Assembly: GCA_008923285.1 (NCBI GenBank)
Contig: WBSG01000010.1
Location: 1-64,000, forward strand
DNA from: Betaproteobacteria bacterium SCN2
GTDB lineage: Bacteria; Pseudomonadota; Gammaproteobacteria; Burkholderiales; Thiobacillaceae
Direction: 5' to 3'
Length of the DNA stretch: 64,000 bases
Positions within the stretch are counted from its first letter, which is position 1. Every line of letters starts with the position of its first letter. Positions 36,793 through 48,656 of this stretch are shown piece by piece. A program made the position numbers and the translations under genes. The notes beneath the pieces are model-generated. The model did no database searches and was not told the DNA's origin. It was given only the letters and a program-made list of their open reading frames with translations.

Positions 36793-36972
36793 TTCATGCC
36801 CCCTGTACCAGGTATGTCCTGGTTGTCCTCAATTGTTGTTGTCTTTAAATTTTTTTATTAGCCCGGTCATTTCGCCGGAATTTGTGGAGAGAAGTAGACT
36901 ACCTGAAGCTCGACAGCTCAATATAACTAAAGTAATAGAGAAAAAATTGCCAAGTTATCCACAATCAATGAA
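36793..36972. promoter_or_regulatory. Divergent intergenic region upstream of the secretion operon
   Basis: 180 A+T-rich bases between the exporter and kinase genes. On the minus strand TTGGCA near 36948 is followed, after about 18 bases, by TAGTTA/TATATT, a possible promoter. An inverted repeat ACCAGG / CCTGGT at 36807-36823 lies 15 bases before the exporter start and could be an operator or leader hairpin. A second one (CCCGG / CCGG, about 36862-36878) is weaker. All are by eye. Confidence 0.45.
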
Positions 36973-38487
36973 ATGAATAACTTACAAACTTTTACCCCCA
37001 GCTTGCTCACACCGACCTGCTACGACCACCCCACCTCCCCCATCCGGCTGATCGAAACCCACATCTCCTGGATTCTGCTCACCGGCGAATTCGCCTACAA
37101 GATCAAGAAGCCGCTCGACCTTGGCTTTCTCGATTTCAGCACTTTGGATAAACGACTGGCCGCCTGCCGCGAGGAAGTTCGCCTGAACCGGCGGCTGGCG
37201 CCTGACATATATATAGGTGTGGTGCCGATTACCGGCACGCCGGCGGCGCCGCGCCTGAATGGCGCGGGCGAGGCGTTCGAGTACGCGGTGAAGATGCGGC
37301 AGTTTCCGGCCGAGGCGACGCTCGACAAGCTCGATGCCGAGGGCGGCATGACCGCGCGGCAGGTGGAAAGCATTGCCGCCACCCTCGCCCGCTTTCATTT
37401 GCAGGACTGCGACCGGGCGGGTCCCGACAGTCCTTATGGCACGCCGGAGGCGGTGTGGAAGCCGGTGGGGCAGAATTTCGCGCAGGTCGCGCCGCTGCTG
37501 GAAAACGCGGCCGACCGCAGCCTGCTCGATGCGCTGTCGCGCTGGAGCGAAAGCGCGCACGCCCGACTTGCGCCCTTGATGGCGCAGCGCAGGCAGAGCG
37601 GCTTCGTGCGCGAATGCCACGGCGACCTGCACCTGGGCAACCTGGCCTGGGTGGATGATGGACTGCTGGTGTTCGACTGCATCGAGTTCAACCCGGAACT
37701 GCGCTGGATCGACATCCAGGCGGAGATCGCCTTTTTCTACATGGACTTGTTGCAGCGCGGCCATGATGAGTGGGCCTGGCTGTTCCTCAACCTGTGGCTG
37801 GACGAGACCGGTGATTACGCGGGGCTGGCGCTGCTGCGCTATTACACGGTGTACCGGGCGATGGTGCGCGCCAAGGTGGCGGCCATCCGCATGGCGCAGC
37901 TGGCAGGCGCCGAGCGCGAGACTGCATTGGCGGAAGTGCGCGCGCTGCTGCAACTGGCCATGCGGCTGACGGATTCGCTGCCCGCCAGCCTGGGCATTAC
38001 CCACGGCCTGTCGGGTTCGGGCAAGAGCACGGTGACGCACCGGCTCATGCAGAATCCCGGCGCGATCCGGCTGCGCTCCGACGTCGAGCGCAAGCGCATG
38101 GCCGGGCTGGCGGCGCTGGCAAAAAGCAATTCCGGCGTGGGGGAAAAGCTCTATGCCGCCGATGCCACGCAGCAGACCTATGCACGCCTGGCCGAACTCG
38201 CCGGCATCCTGCTCGACGCCGGCTGGCCGGTGATCGTGGACGCGACTTTCCTCATGCGCTGGCAGCGCGACCTGCTGCGCGATGTCGCCAAGGCGCGCGA
38301 GGTCGAATTTCGCATCCTGGATTTTCCGCTGCCGATTGCAACGCTCGAAGCGCGCATTCTGCAGCGGGCACGCGCGGGCGGCGATGCCTCCGAAGCCGAT
38401 CTCTCCGTGCTGCAGCATCAACTCGCCACGCAGGAAGCGCTGGGCGCGGATGAACTCGCCGAAACCGCGCGTCAGGGCGAGTCATGA
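36973..38487 (+). CDS. Two-domain APH-like kinase with P-loop ATPase domain
   Basis: 504 residues. The N-terminal half (about 1-330) is an aminoglycoside-phosphotransferase-like fold with the catalytic loop HGDLHLGNL (about 213) and metal segment VFDCIEFNPELRWID. The C-terminal third is a P-loop kinase domain with GLSGSGKST near 345. This fusion is widespread and annotated only as a bifunctional phosphotransferase/ATPase; the substrate is unknown and antibiotic resistance should not be assumed. It is divergent from the secretion operon and appears monocistronic. Confidence 0.85.
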   Translation: MNNLQTFTPSLLTPTCYDHPTSPIRLIETHISWILLTGEFAYKIKKPLDLGFLDFSTLDKRLAACREEVRLNRRLAPDIYIGVVPITGTPAAPRLNGAGEAFEYAVKMRQFPAEATLDKLDAEGGMTARQVESIAATLARFHLQDCDRAGPDSPYGTPEAVWKPVGQNFAQVAPLLENAADRSLLDALSRWSESAHARLAPLMAQRRQSGFVRECHGDLHLGNLAWVDDGLLVFDCIEFNPELRWIDIQAEIAFFYMDLLQRGHDEWAWLFLNLWLDETGDYAGLALLRYYTVYRAMVRAKVAAIRMAQLAGAERETALAEVRALLQLAMRLTDSLPASLGITHGLSGSGKSTVTHRLMQNPGAIRLRSDVERKRMAGLAALAKSNSGVGEKLYAADATQQTYARLAELAGILLDAGWPVIVDATFLMRWQRDLLRDVAKAREVEFRILDFPLPIATLEARILQRARAGGDASEADLSVLQHQLATQEALGADELAETARQGES

Positions 38488-38548
38488 TTTATTCATTTGA
38501 CCAGGCCCCGGTTCGCGTCTACGGTTAGATCAAACGAACGCGCCGACG

Positions 38549-38584
38549 ATTCCCTGCAATGCAGAGGGAATGCGTTCTTTTTAT
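38549..38584 (+). terminator. Terminator after the kinase gene
   Basis: ATTCCCT / AGGGAAT stem around GCAATGCAG, with an outer GAACGC / GCGTTC pairing across a left-side bulge, followed by TTCTTTTTATTT. Confidence 0.65.
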
Positions 38585-38641
38585 TTGTCATAGGAACAGC
38601 CAGGCTGAGCCGGCAGCCGGAACCAGCCCGAGAACATATCT

Positions 38642-39217
38642 ATGCAGATCACCGACATCCTCGCCCAGATGGGCGACCTCCAGTCCATGGCGCGGGAACT
38701 GGGCGTGAGCGAATCCCAGGCGGCAAGCGGCGCCGATGCGCTCCTACCGGCGATTCTCGGCGGCTTCAAGAAGCAGGCCCAGACGCAGCCGGGCGGCCTC
38801 GATGGCCTGGGCGGCCTGCTCGGCCAGTTGGGCGGCGGCAACCTGTTCGACGAGGTGCTGTCGCCGCAGCCCACCGACTTGAGCCACGGCAACGACGTGC
38901 TGGGGCAGATTTTCGGCTCCAGGGACGTGAGCCGTGCCGTCGCGCAAAACGCGTCATCGCAGACGGGCCTGGATTCCGGAGTGCTGAAGAAGATGCTGCC
39001 CATGCTGGCGATGATGGTCGCCGGCTACATGTCCCGGCAGCAAGGCGGGAATCAGCCGGCGCAGCAAGGCGGAGGCCTCGGCGGCTTGCTGGGCGGGCTG
39101 TTCGGCGGTCGCTCTTCCGGCGCGGGCGCCCCCGGGCTGGCCGCGATGCTGGACCTCGACGGCGACGGCAATCCGCTCGACGACATTTTGCAGATGGTCG
39201 GAAAGAACATGCGCTAG
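38642..39217 (+). CDS. YidB family (DUF937) protein
   Basis: 191 residues. It begins MQITDILAQMGDLQSMAREL and GVSESQAASGADALLPAILG, the DUF937/YidB N-terminus. Gly-rich segments (about 140-165) and a C-terminal LAAMLDLDGDGNPLDDIL motif, with a calcium-like DxDGDG loop, follow. No signal peptide. The function of the family is not established; it often appears near envelope-stress genes, as here with YeaQ- and YegP-type genes downstream. Confidence 0.85.
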   Translation: MQITDILAQMGDLQSMARELGVSESQAASGADALLPAILGGFKKQAQTQPGGLDGLGGLLGQLGGGNLFDEVLSPQPTDLSHGNDVLGQIFGSRDVSRAVAQNASSQTGLDSGVLKKMLPMLAMMVAGYMSRQQGGNQPAQQGGGLGGLLGGLFGGRSSGAGAPGLAAMLDLDGDGNPLDDILQMVGKNMR

Positions 39218-39260
39218 CTTTCGCGCGCAACCCCGTTTGAACTGAGAAAAAGGAACAAAA

Positions 39261-39512
39261 ATGGGCTGGATCATTTCGCTGGTCATCGGCGGCATCGTCG
39301 GCTGGCTGGCAAGCATCATCATGAAGACCAACGCCCAGATGGGCGTGATCGCCAACGTGCTGGTCGGCGTTGCCGGTTCGCTGCTGGGCAACTGGATCGC
39401 GGGGCTGGTCGGCATCTCGCCCACCGGCTTGCTGCGCTTTCTGGTCGCGCTGGGCGGCGCGGTGCTGCTGATCTTCATTCTGGGCAAGACCGGGGTGATG
39501 AAGAAGTCGTAA
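39261..39512 (+). CDS. GlsB/YeaQ/YmgE family small membrane protein
   Basis: 83 residues with three hydrophobic segments: WIISLVIGGIVGWLASIIM, then VIANVLVGVAGSLLGNWIAG, then LLRFLVALGGAVLLIFILG. This is the transglycosylase-associated family, small inner-membrane proteins often induced under stress; their activity is unknown. AAAAAGGAAC lies before the ATG. It is 43 bases after the YidB-type gene. Confidence 0.9.
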   Translation: MGWIISLVIGGIVGWLASIIMKTNAQMGVIANVLVGVAGSLLGNWIAGLVGISPTGLLRFLVALGGAVLLIFILGKTGVMKKS

Positions 39513-39605
39513 GGCGTGGCACGGCCCCTGCCCTGCCGGCAATGCGGGAAATCTTAATCGGCGCTGCATGCGCCATCCAGGGCAACAACACTCAAGGAGA
39601 GAACA

Positions 39606-39938
39606 ATGCCAGGTTGGTTCGAGTTGAACAAAAGCAGTGATGGGCAGTTCCGTTTCGTGCTCAAGGCGGAGAATGCGGAAACCCTGCTCACGAGCGAGCT
39701 TTATCATTCAAAGGCCTCTGCCGAGAACGGCATCGCCTCGGTGCAGGCGAATTGCGGCAACGACGCACGCTATGAGCGCAAGGCCGCCAGCAACGGAAAA
39801 CCGTACTTCAACCTGAAGGCGGCCAACCACCAGGTGATCGGCACCAGCCAGATGTATGGCGACGAGGCTGCCCGCGATGCGGGCATCGCTTCGGTGAAGG
39901 CGAACGGGGCGAGCACGACGGTGAAGGACAACACCTGA
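39606..39938 (+). CDS. YegP family (DUF1508) protein
   Basis: 110 residues made of two DUF1508 repeats: about 3-52 (GWFELNKSSDGQFRFVLKAE, ILIT-like and AENGIASVQANC) and about 53-103 (NGKPYFNLKAANHQVIGTSQ, DAGIASVKANG). The double repeat is the normal YegP architecture. The function is unknown. AAGGAGAGAAC provides the ribosome binding site. A terminator follows 45 bases after the stop. Confidence 0.9.
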   Translation: MPGWFELNKSSDGQFRFVLKAENAETLLTSELYHSKASAENGIASVQANCGNDARYERKAASNGKPYFNLKAANHQVIGTSQMYGDEAARDAGIASVKANGASTTVKDNT

Positions 39939-39982
39939 GCGATGCCGGGCCGCCAGGCCCGGCCCGATATCCCGATCCGCCG

Positions 39983-40010
39983 GCCGGCTTCCACGGAAGC
40001 CGGCTTTTTT
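39983..40010 (+). terminator. Rho-independent terminator after the YegP-type gene
   Basis: GCCGGCTT / AAGCCGGC stem with a 6-base loop, followed by six T residues. Confidence 0.85.
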
Positions 40011-40101
40011 GTGCCCGCCCGCCTGCGCCGACCAGGCTGCCTGCGGCGGATGCGTGCGACGCAGCCGGTATAATCCGGCCTTCGCCGTGTAATTGCCTGT
40101 C

Positions 40102-43503
<3,402 letters not shown>

Positions 43504-43530
43504 GAACACATAACGCAGAAAGTCCCTTGA

Positions 43531-43608
43531 ACAAGGAGGACATGAGGACAAGAGGAACGCCGAATATGCGCGTAACCTGCCTTGCTCCTGTCCTCTTGTC
43601 CTCTTTGT
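43531..43608. repeat. Long imperfect inverted repeat of GAGGACA units
   Basis: The left arm (43531-43556) has two GAGGACA-type units and pairs with the right arm (43584-43608), which has two TGTCCTC-type units, across about 27 bases. The outer flanks AACGCAGAAAG and CTTTCGTCTGCG also partly pair. It lies in the 160-base gap between mfd and the DUF1015 gene. It may terminate mfd, but there is no T run; a MITE- or REP-like origin is possible. Confidence 0.6.
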
Positions 43609-43663
43609 AAAAGCTTTCGTCTGCGCCCCTGCGTTCGCCAAATTTAGCCCCCTGGAATTCAAC

Positions 43664-44899
43664 ATGAGCCTGATCCGCCCCTTCCCCGCCCTGCGCCCCG
43701 CTCCCGGCCGTGCCGCCGAAGTCGTCGCCCCGCCCTACGACGTGCTCTCCACCAGCGAGGCGCGCGTGCGCGCGGCCGGCAAGCCGTTCAGCTTCCTGCA
43801 TATTTCCAAGCCCGAGATCGACCTGCCCGAGGGCACCGATCCCTACGCGCCCGAGGTGTACGCGAAAGCCGCCGAGAACCTCAAGGCCATGATCGCCGCC
43901 GGCGTGCTGAAGCAGGACGAGGCCGCCTGCTACTACGTCTACCGCATCCAGATGGGCGAGCATGTGCAGACCGGCATCGTCGCCGCCGCCAGCGTGGCCG
44001 ACTACGACACCAACCGCATCCGCAAGCACGAGTTCACGCGCCCGGACAAGGAAGACGATCGCGTGCGCCAGATCGACGCCACCAATGCCCAGACCGGCCC
44101 GGTGCTCCTGGCCTACCCCGACCAGCCCGAGGTCGATGCGATCCTGAAGAACACCGCAGCGGGCACGCCGGACGCCGACGCCATGGCCGACGACGGTGTG
44201 CGCCATACCCTGTGGGTCATGCGCGATGCCGGCGACATTGCCGCCATTACGCGGCTGTTCGACGCCATGCCTGCGCTCTACATCGCCGACGGCCACCACC
44301 GCTCGGCCTCGGCTTCGCGGATTTGCGCCGCGCGCAAGGCGGCCAATGCCGGCTACAGCGGGGAGGAGGCCTACAACTATTTCCTGTCGGTGATCTTCCC
44401 GGCGCACGAAATGAAGATCCTCGACTACAACCGCGTCATCACCGATCTCAACGGCCTTTCAGTCGAGGCCTTCCTCGACAGGATCAAGGGCGCCTTCGCC
44501 ACCGAGGCCGCATCTGCGGCCGTGAAGCCGGCCAAGCCGGGCGAATTCGGCCTGTATCTGGCCGGCAAGTGGTACAGACTCAACATCCAGCCCGATCGGA
44601 TCCCGAATGACCCGGTCGGCCGGCTCGACGTCAGCCTGCTGCAGAACAACCTCATCGCCCCGGTGCTGGGCATTGACGACCCGCGCCGCGACAAGCGCAT
44701 CGATTTCGTCGGCGGCATCCGCGGCCTCGGCGAACTGGAAAAGCGCGTGAACAGCGGGGAAATGGTCCTCGCCCTGTCGCTCTTCCCCACCCGCATGGTC
44801 GACCTGATGGCGGTGGCCGACGCCAACGAAGTCATGCCGCCCAAATCCACCTGGTTCGAGCCCAAGCTGGCCGACGGCATGGCCTCGCATCTGCTTTAA
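43664..44899 (+). CDS. DUF1015 family protein
   Basis: 411 residues. Conserved features: SLIRPFPALRPAPGRAAEVV, APPYDVLS, the segment PALYIADGHHRSASA near 205 and ILDYNRVITDLNGLS. The family is annotated as DUF1015 (sometimes HipA-like or SpoIIIJ-associated), and no reaction is established; the ADGHHR block looks like an active or phosphate-binding site. No signal peptide. The ATG follows the mfd gap, with no strong ribosome binding site seen. Confidence 0.88.
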   Translation: MSLIRPFPALRPAPGRAAEVVAPPYDVLSTSEARVRAAGKPFSFLHISKPEIDLPEGTDPYAPEVYAKAAENLKAMIAAGVLKQDEAACYYVYRIQMGEHVQTGIVAAASVADYDTNRIRKHEFTRPDKEDDRVRQIDATNAQTGPVLLAYPDQPEVDAILKNTAAGTPDADAMADDGVRHTLWVMRDAGDIAAITRLFDAMPALYIADGHHRSASASRICAARKAANAGYSGEEAYNYFLSVIFPAHEMKILDYNRVITDLNGLSVEAFLDRIKGAFATEAASAAVKPAKPGEFGLYLAGKWYRLNIQPDRIPNDPVGRLDVSLLQNNLIAPVLGIDDPRRDKRIDFVGGIRGLGELEKRVNSGEMVLALSLFPTRMVDLMAVADANEVMPPKSTWFEPKLADGMASHLL

Positions 44900-44962
44900 A
44901 TTATCCGCGTCAGGATCATGGCTTATCGCCTTGATTCGTAATCGATATTCATGCGACCAGCC

Positions 44963-44989
44963 TAAAGTTTTTCGCGGCAGGGCCGAAAA
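44963..44989 (+). promoter_or_regulatory. Sigma-28 (FliA) promoter of flgM
   Basis: TAAAGTTT, then exactly 11 bases, then GCCGAAAA, against the consensus TAAAGTTT-N11-GCCGATAA: a full -35 match and one mismatch in the -10. It ends 46 bases before the flgM ATG. This makes flgM a class 3 flagellar gene under the factor it inhibits. Confidence 0.85.
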
Positions 44990-45032
44990 GCCAGATTAGT
45001 AGCAACTAACTATCCGGCTTTCCGGCTCTGCC
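44976..45032. repeat. Inverted repeat overlapping the flgM promoter and leader
   Basis: Left arm 44976-45000 pairs with 45007-45032 with few mismatches (GGCAGGGCCGAAAAGCC against GGCTTTCCGGCTCTGCC). The -10 box lies in the left arm and the leader RNA includes the right arm. The ATG starts 4 bases after it. Confidence 0.7.
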
Positions 45033-45035
45033 CAC

Positions 45036-45347
45036 ATGAAAATCACCAAGCGGCCCCCTACCGTTAACGGCGACAAGAGTGTTTCCGGCACCCGGGGCGC
45101 TCGCGTCAGCGAGCTGGCCAGGCCGGCAGCTTCCGGCAATGTGGACAAGCTCCAGGTCGCCGCCTCCACCACCCAGTTGCGCGAACTCGAGGCCGAGCTT
45201 GCCAAGTTCGACATTTCCGACGCGGCCAAGGTGGCCGCGATCAAGCGCGCCATCGACAACGGCACCTTCGAAGTGAACAGCGTGCTGGTTGCCGACCGTC
45301 TGATCGACACCGCCAAGGAAGCGGTGCGCAAGCGCCCGCGCAAATAA
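45036..45347 (+). CDS. flgM: Anti-sigma-28 factor FlgM
   Basis: 103 residues. The N-terminal half is polar and probably disordered (KITKRPPTVNGDKSVSGTRG). The C-terminal half has the sigma-binding helices (FDISDAAKVAAIKRAIDNGT, then VNSVLVADRLIDTAKEAVRK). FlgM holds FliA until it is exported through the finished hook. No flgN, flgA or other flagellar gene is in the window, so it is isolated from the main clusters. The sigma-28 promoter upstream supports the assignment. Confidence 0.92.
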   Translation: MKITKRPPTVNGDKSVSGTRGARVSELARPAASGNVDKLQVAASTTQLRELEAELAKFDISDAAKVAAIKRAIDNGTFEVNSVLVADRLIDTAKEAVRKRPRK

Positions 45348-45394
45348 ATAGGGTTTAAACTTGGCGCCATCTGCAGAATGACGATGGAGCCAAA

Positions 45395-45616
45395 ATGACC
45401 GAAACGATCCTGACCATTTCCGGCATGACCTGCGGCGGCTGCGTCAACAGCGTGACGCGCGTATTGACTGCCGTTCCCGGCGTACAGAAAGCCGATGTGA
45501 CCCTGCTCCCCTCACAGGCCCGGGTCAGCTACGACGCGGCGCTCGCCGATCCGGAAAAGCTTGCCCAGGCCGTGGCCGACGCCGGCTTCACGGTGACAGC
45601 ACACCGGCCTGCTTGA
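45395..45616 (+). CDS. Heavy-metal-associated metallochaperone (CopZ-like)
   Basis: 73 residues, one HMA ferredoxin-like domain with the metal motif GMTCGGC (Cys 14 and 17) and VPGVQKADVTLLPSQARVSY. Such proteins carry Cu(I) or another soft metal to P-type ATPases. No ATPase or regulator gene is nearby. GGAG lies 7 bases before the ATG. The 3' end overlaps the convergent GGDEF/EAL gene by 29 bases. Confidence 0.93.
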   Translation: MTETILTISGMTCGGCVNSVTRVLTAVPGVQKADVTLLPSQARVSYDAALADPEKLAQAVADAGFTVTAHRPA

Positions 45617-47705
45617 GCCTTGGCAGCAGGGTCGACAGCGGTTCCGGCTTGTGCAGGTAATCGCCCTGCGCATAATCGATGCCGATGCTGCGCAGGCAGT
45701 CCATGACATCGGCCGATTCGACATATTCCGCAACGGTCTTGAGGCCGACCTTGTGGCCGATGCGGTTGATCGCCTCGACCATCGAGTAGTCGAGCGTATC
45801 CCTTGCCATATCCTGCACGAATGCCCCGTCGATCTTGAGGTAGTCGACCTGCAGGTTCTTGAGGTAGCCGAACGAGGACAGGCCGCTGCCGAAGTCGTCG
45901 AGTGCGAAGCGGCAGCCGAAGGTCTTCAGCTCGGCGATGAAGTCGTTGATGGTGACCAGATCGCCGATCGCGGCGGTTTCGGTGATCTCGAAGCACAGCA
46001 TTTCGCCAAGGCCCGGCCTTTCCTTGAGCGCGGCGTGCAGCCAGCTTCTGAATTCCCGGTTTTTCAGTGACACGCCCGACAGGTTGACGGCGAACATGCA
46101 GCCGTTGCGGGCGGTCCTTGTCCGTTCGGCAAGGGTGCTGCCGAAGGTGTCGATCACGCTCTCGATGGTCCAGCGGTCCAGCCTCGGCATCAGCGCGTAG
46201 CGCTCCGCCGCCGGGATGAAGGCCATGGGCAGGATGATGCCGCCGTCTTCGTCGAGCATGCGCATGAGAATCTCGATATGGCAGGCCGGATTGCGCTCGT
46301 CGACCGGGCGGATTTCCTGCCAGTACAGCCTCATCAGGTCTTCTTCCAGCGCCTTGTGAATGCGGGCGACCCATTGCATTTCGCCGCGATGGCGGGCCAT
46401 GTCGATATCGGCAGGCTGGTAGACGTGCACCTGGTTGCGGCCGCGGTCCTTGGCCACGTAACAGGCCGCATCGGCAGCGGACAGCAGGTCGGCCATCGAG
46501 CCGGAGTCCCGTTCGACCATCACCAGTCCGATGCTGACGCCGATATTGAACAGGCGATTGTCCCACTTGAAACGGAACTGCCGCACCATGTTGCGGCAGG
46601 CTTCCGCCACCAGGGTGGCATCCTTGAGATCGCAGTTTTCCAGCAGCAGGGCGAATTCGTCGCCGCCCAGACGCGCCAGGGTGTCGCGCTCGCGCAGCAG
46701 TTCCTTCAGCATCAGGGCGAGCTGGCGCAACAGTTCGTCGCCGGCGGCGTGGCCGCAGGTGTCGTTGATGACCTTGAACTGGTCGAGGTCCATGTAGCAC
46801 AGGGCATGGGTTCTGCCATGCTGGCGCGCGGTAGCGATGGCCTGGCCCAGCCGGTGCTCGAACTCGTTGCGATTGACCAGCCCGGTCAGCGCATCATGGT
46901 TGGCCTGGTAGACTAGGCGCGCAGTGGCCTGGTCGATGCGCTCCTGCATCTGCTCGTGCGCCGCCTGCAGGCTGCTTGCCATGTGATTGACGCCGCGCTC
47001 GAGCACGCCGAATTCGTCGTTGGCATCGGTCGAGGCCACGCGTTCGGTGAGATGACCCTCGCCGATGCGCTCCACCGACCTGGCCAGCGACAGGATCGGC
47101 TGGGTGATGCGCCGCCCCAACTGCCAGCCTAGCAGCGCACTGAAGGCGAGGCCGATGAGCAGGATGACCACGCTTTGCCAGATGATCTGCCACTGTCCGG
47201 CATACAGGCTGTCCTTCGACAGTTCCAGGCTCACCCAGCCTGCCTTCTGGCGCAGATAGGGCTCCCCCTCCTCCTCGGGCATCTGGAAATCGTCCGTCGT
47301 GACCACGGTGCGCATGACAGGCGCATAGAACAGCAGGGAACCATCCACCTCCATGCGGGTAACGCCCTGCACGTCCGCCACGCCAGCGGGTATCGTGCGC
47401 TCCCGCGTCGAACCGGCATGGGTCAGCATACGGCCGGCGCCGTCGAAAACCGTCACCCCCCTGACATCGGGCTCCCGCGCAGCGGAAGTCAGCAAGGGAA
47501 CGAGGATCTCGGGATTGCCTGAAATCACGCCGTATTCCACGGCGGGCGCAAGATGGCGCACGGTGGCGGCGCCGCGCTCGACCAGCGACTGGCCAAGTTC
47601 CTGAATGCGGGTATAGGCCAGATAGGTCATCAGCGCGGAACTGATCACCATCACCGGCAGGATGGACAGCCAGAAAACGCGTGCGCGAATGCCTGACCTG
47701 ATCAT
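45588..47705 (-). CDS. Membrane GGDEF-EAL c-di-GMP enzyme
   Basis: 705 residues from the ATG at 47705; the longer frame upstream overlaps the previous gene. Membrane helix at about 9-30, periplasmic sensor (about 31-165), second helix (about 166-185), HAMP (GRRITQPILSLARSVERIGE), GGDEF domain with intact GGDEF and an RxxD inhibitory site (RERD) five residues before it, then an EAL domain. The EAL signature reads EIL, but the metal and catalytic positions (NLS, EITE, DDFGSG, KIDG, AEY) remain. Both activities are possible. It overlaps the substrate-binding gene by 4 bases. Confidence 0.93.
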   Translation of the reverse strand: MIRSGIRARVFWLSILPVMVISSALMTYLAYTRIQELGQSLVERGAATVRHLAPAVEYGVISGNPEILVPLLTSAAREPDVRGVTVFDGAGRMLTHAGSTRERTIPAGVADVQGVTRMEVDGSLLFYAPVMRTVVTTDDFQMPEEEGEPYLRQKAGWVSLELSKDSLYAGQWQIIWQSVVILLIGLAFSALLGWQLGRRITQPILSLARSVERIGEGHLTERVASTDANDEFGVLERGVNHMASSLQAAHEQMQERIDQATARLVYQANHDALTGLVNRNEFEHRLGQAIATARQHGRTHALCYMDLDQFKVINDTCGHAAGDELLRQLALMLKELLRERDTLARLGGDEFALLLENCDLKDATLVAEACRNMVRQFRFKWDNRLFNIGVSIGLVMVERDSGSMADLLSAADAACYVAKDRGRNQVHVYQPADIDMARHRGEMQWVARIHKALEEDLMRLYWQEIRPVDERNPACHIEILMRMLDEDGGIILPMAFIPAAERYALMPRLDRWTIESVIDTFGSTLAERTRTARNGCMFAVNLSGVSLKNREFRSWLHAALKERPGLGEMLCFEITETAAIGDLVTINDFIAELKTFGCRFALDDFGSGLSSFGYLKNLQVDYLKIDGAFVQDMARDTLDYSMVEAINRIGHKVGLKTVAEYVESADVMDCLRSIGIDYAQGDYLHKPEPLSTLLPRLKQAGVLSP

Positions 47706-48655
47706 TCCTGCCCCCCCAGCACGTTCAGCAAGTATTCTTCGCTCAGTGTGTCGATGCCTAGCGAGCGTGCCACATGCGCGTTTACCGAAACCGAAAAATA
47801 CCTGGGCCACTGCATGCTCGGCAGCTTGCCGCCATTCAGCATCCTGGCGGCAATCTCGCCTGCCTGGCGGCCCACCTGCTCGGGCGACGAGTACAGCGAA
47901 ACCAGCGCCCCGGCGCGCGACAGCGCTTTGGAATAGCCCACCACCGGGTCGCGGTAGCGGTAAGAGGTCATGAGCACGCTCTGTACCGTGTTGCGGTTGA
48001 GCACTTCCGCATCGGGCACGGCGAGCAGGAGGTCGGCATCCTTCAGCACCTGGCCAAGCGTGGCGACCAGCGCCGACTCGGACTCGGCCACGGCGCCGAC
48101 CACGGTCAGGTTCTCGGCCTCGGCCGCGGCCTGCAGCACGCCCAGTGCATCGGCATTCCTGGGTCCGACCACGACGCCCACCCTGGTTGCCCGGGGCAAC
48201 GCGTTCCTGACCAGGCGCAACTGGCGCGACAGCGGCTGTTCGAGCACCACGGCCCCGGCACTGCGGCCGCCTGCGGCAAGCTTGGCCCTGCCCTGTGCCT
48301 GGTACCAGTCCTCGGTGACCAGCACGGCCAGCACCGGCGTGTTGCCGCCCTGCGCCGCCATCTGCTCCGCCGCCTTCACGCCGACGGTGACCAGCAGGCT
48401 GGCGCGCGACACGACAGCGCCGCTGGCTGCCAGCCTGTCCGCCAGCACCTTCGATATGGCGTGCTGCGGCTTCAGCGCCGCTTCGATGGCATTCGCCGCC
48501 TCATGGTAGGGAGCGGCGTCCTCGGACAGCACGACGGCCACCAGCGACGCCTGCGCGGACACCCCGGCGAGCGCCAGCATGAACATGCCGGCATGCAATA
48601 ACTGCCGTCCGCAAAAGCGCTTCAGCAAAAAGGGGGCGCAGGATAGCGTCAGCAA
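47702..48655 (-). CDS. Periplasmic ABC-type substrate-binding protein (PF04392 type)
   Basis: 317 residues in the longest form, with a TTG start at 48655; the true start is uncertain. A signal peptide ends near AGVSAQA. The body (LLVTVGVKAAEQMAAQGGNT, then RLVRNALPRATRVGVVVGPR, then LLLAVPDAEVLNRNTVQSVL) follows the ABC substrate-binding protein pattern seen with tryptophan-type transporters. No permease is adjacent; instead it overlaps a membrane GGDEF/EAL gene by 4 bases, suggesting a ligand-sensing partner. Confidence 0.8.
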   Translation of the reverse strand: MLTLSCAPFLLKRFCGRQLLHAGMFMLALAGVSAQASLVAVVLSEDAAPYHEAANAIEAALKPQHAISKVLADRLAASGAVVSRASLLVTVGVKAAEQMAAQGGNTPVLAVLVTEDWYQAQGRAKLAAGGRSAGAVVLEQPLSRQLRLVRNALPRATRVGVVVGPRNADALGVLQAAAEAENLTVVGAVAESESALVATLGQVLKDADLLLAVPDAEVLNRNTVQSVLMTSYRYRDPVVGYSKALSRAGALVSLYSSPEQVGRQAGEIAARMLNGGKLPSMQWPRYFSVSVNAHVARSLGIDTLSEEYLLNVLGGQE

Positions 48656-48656
48656 T

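Noticed and set aside
35203-36861. 552-codon plus-strand frame antisense to the ABC exporter
   Set aside because: The exporter on the minus strand has complete Walker and signature motifs; this frame has none.
36973-38487. APH-like gene considered as aminoglycoside resistance
   Set aside because: The P-loop kinase fusion is a widespread chromosomal family of unknown substrate; no mobile context or resistance partners.
45588-46400. EAL domain considered inactive because the motif reads EIL
   Set aside because: The Glu and the other metal and catalytic residues are kept; the Ala position is variable in active enzymes.
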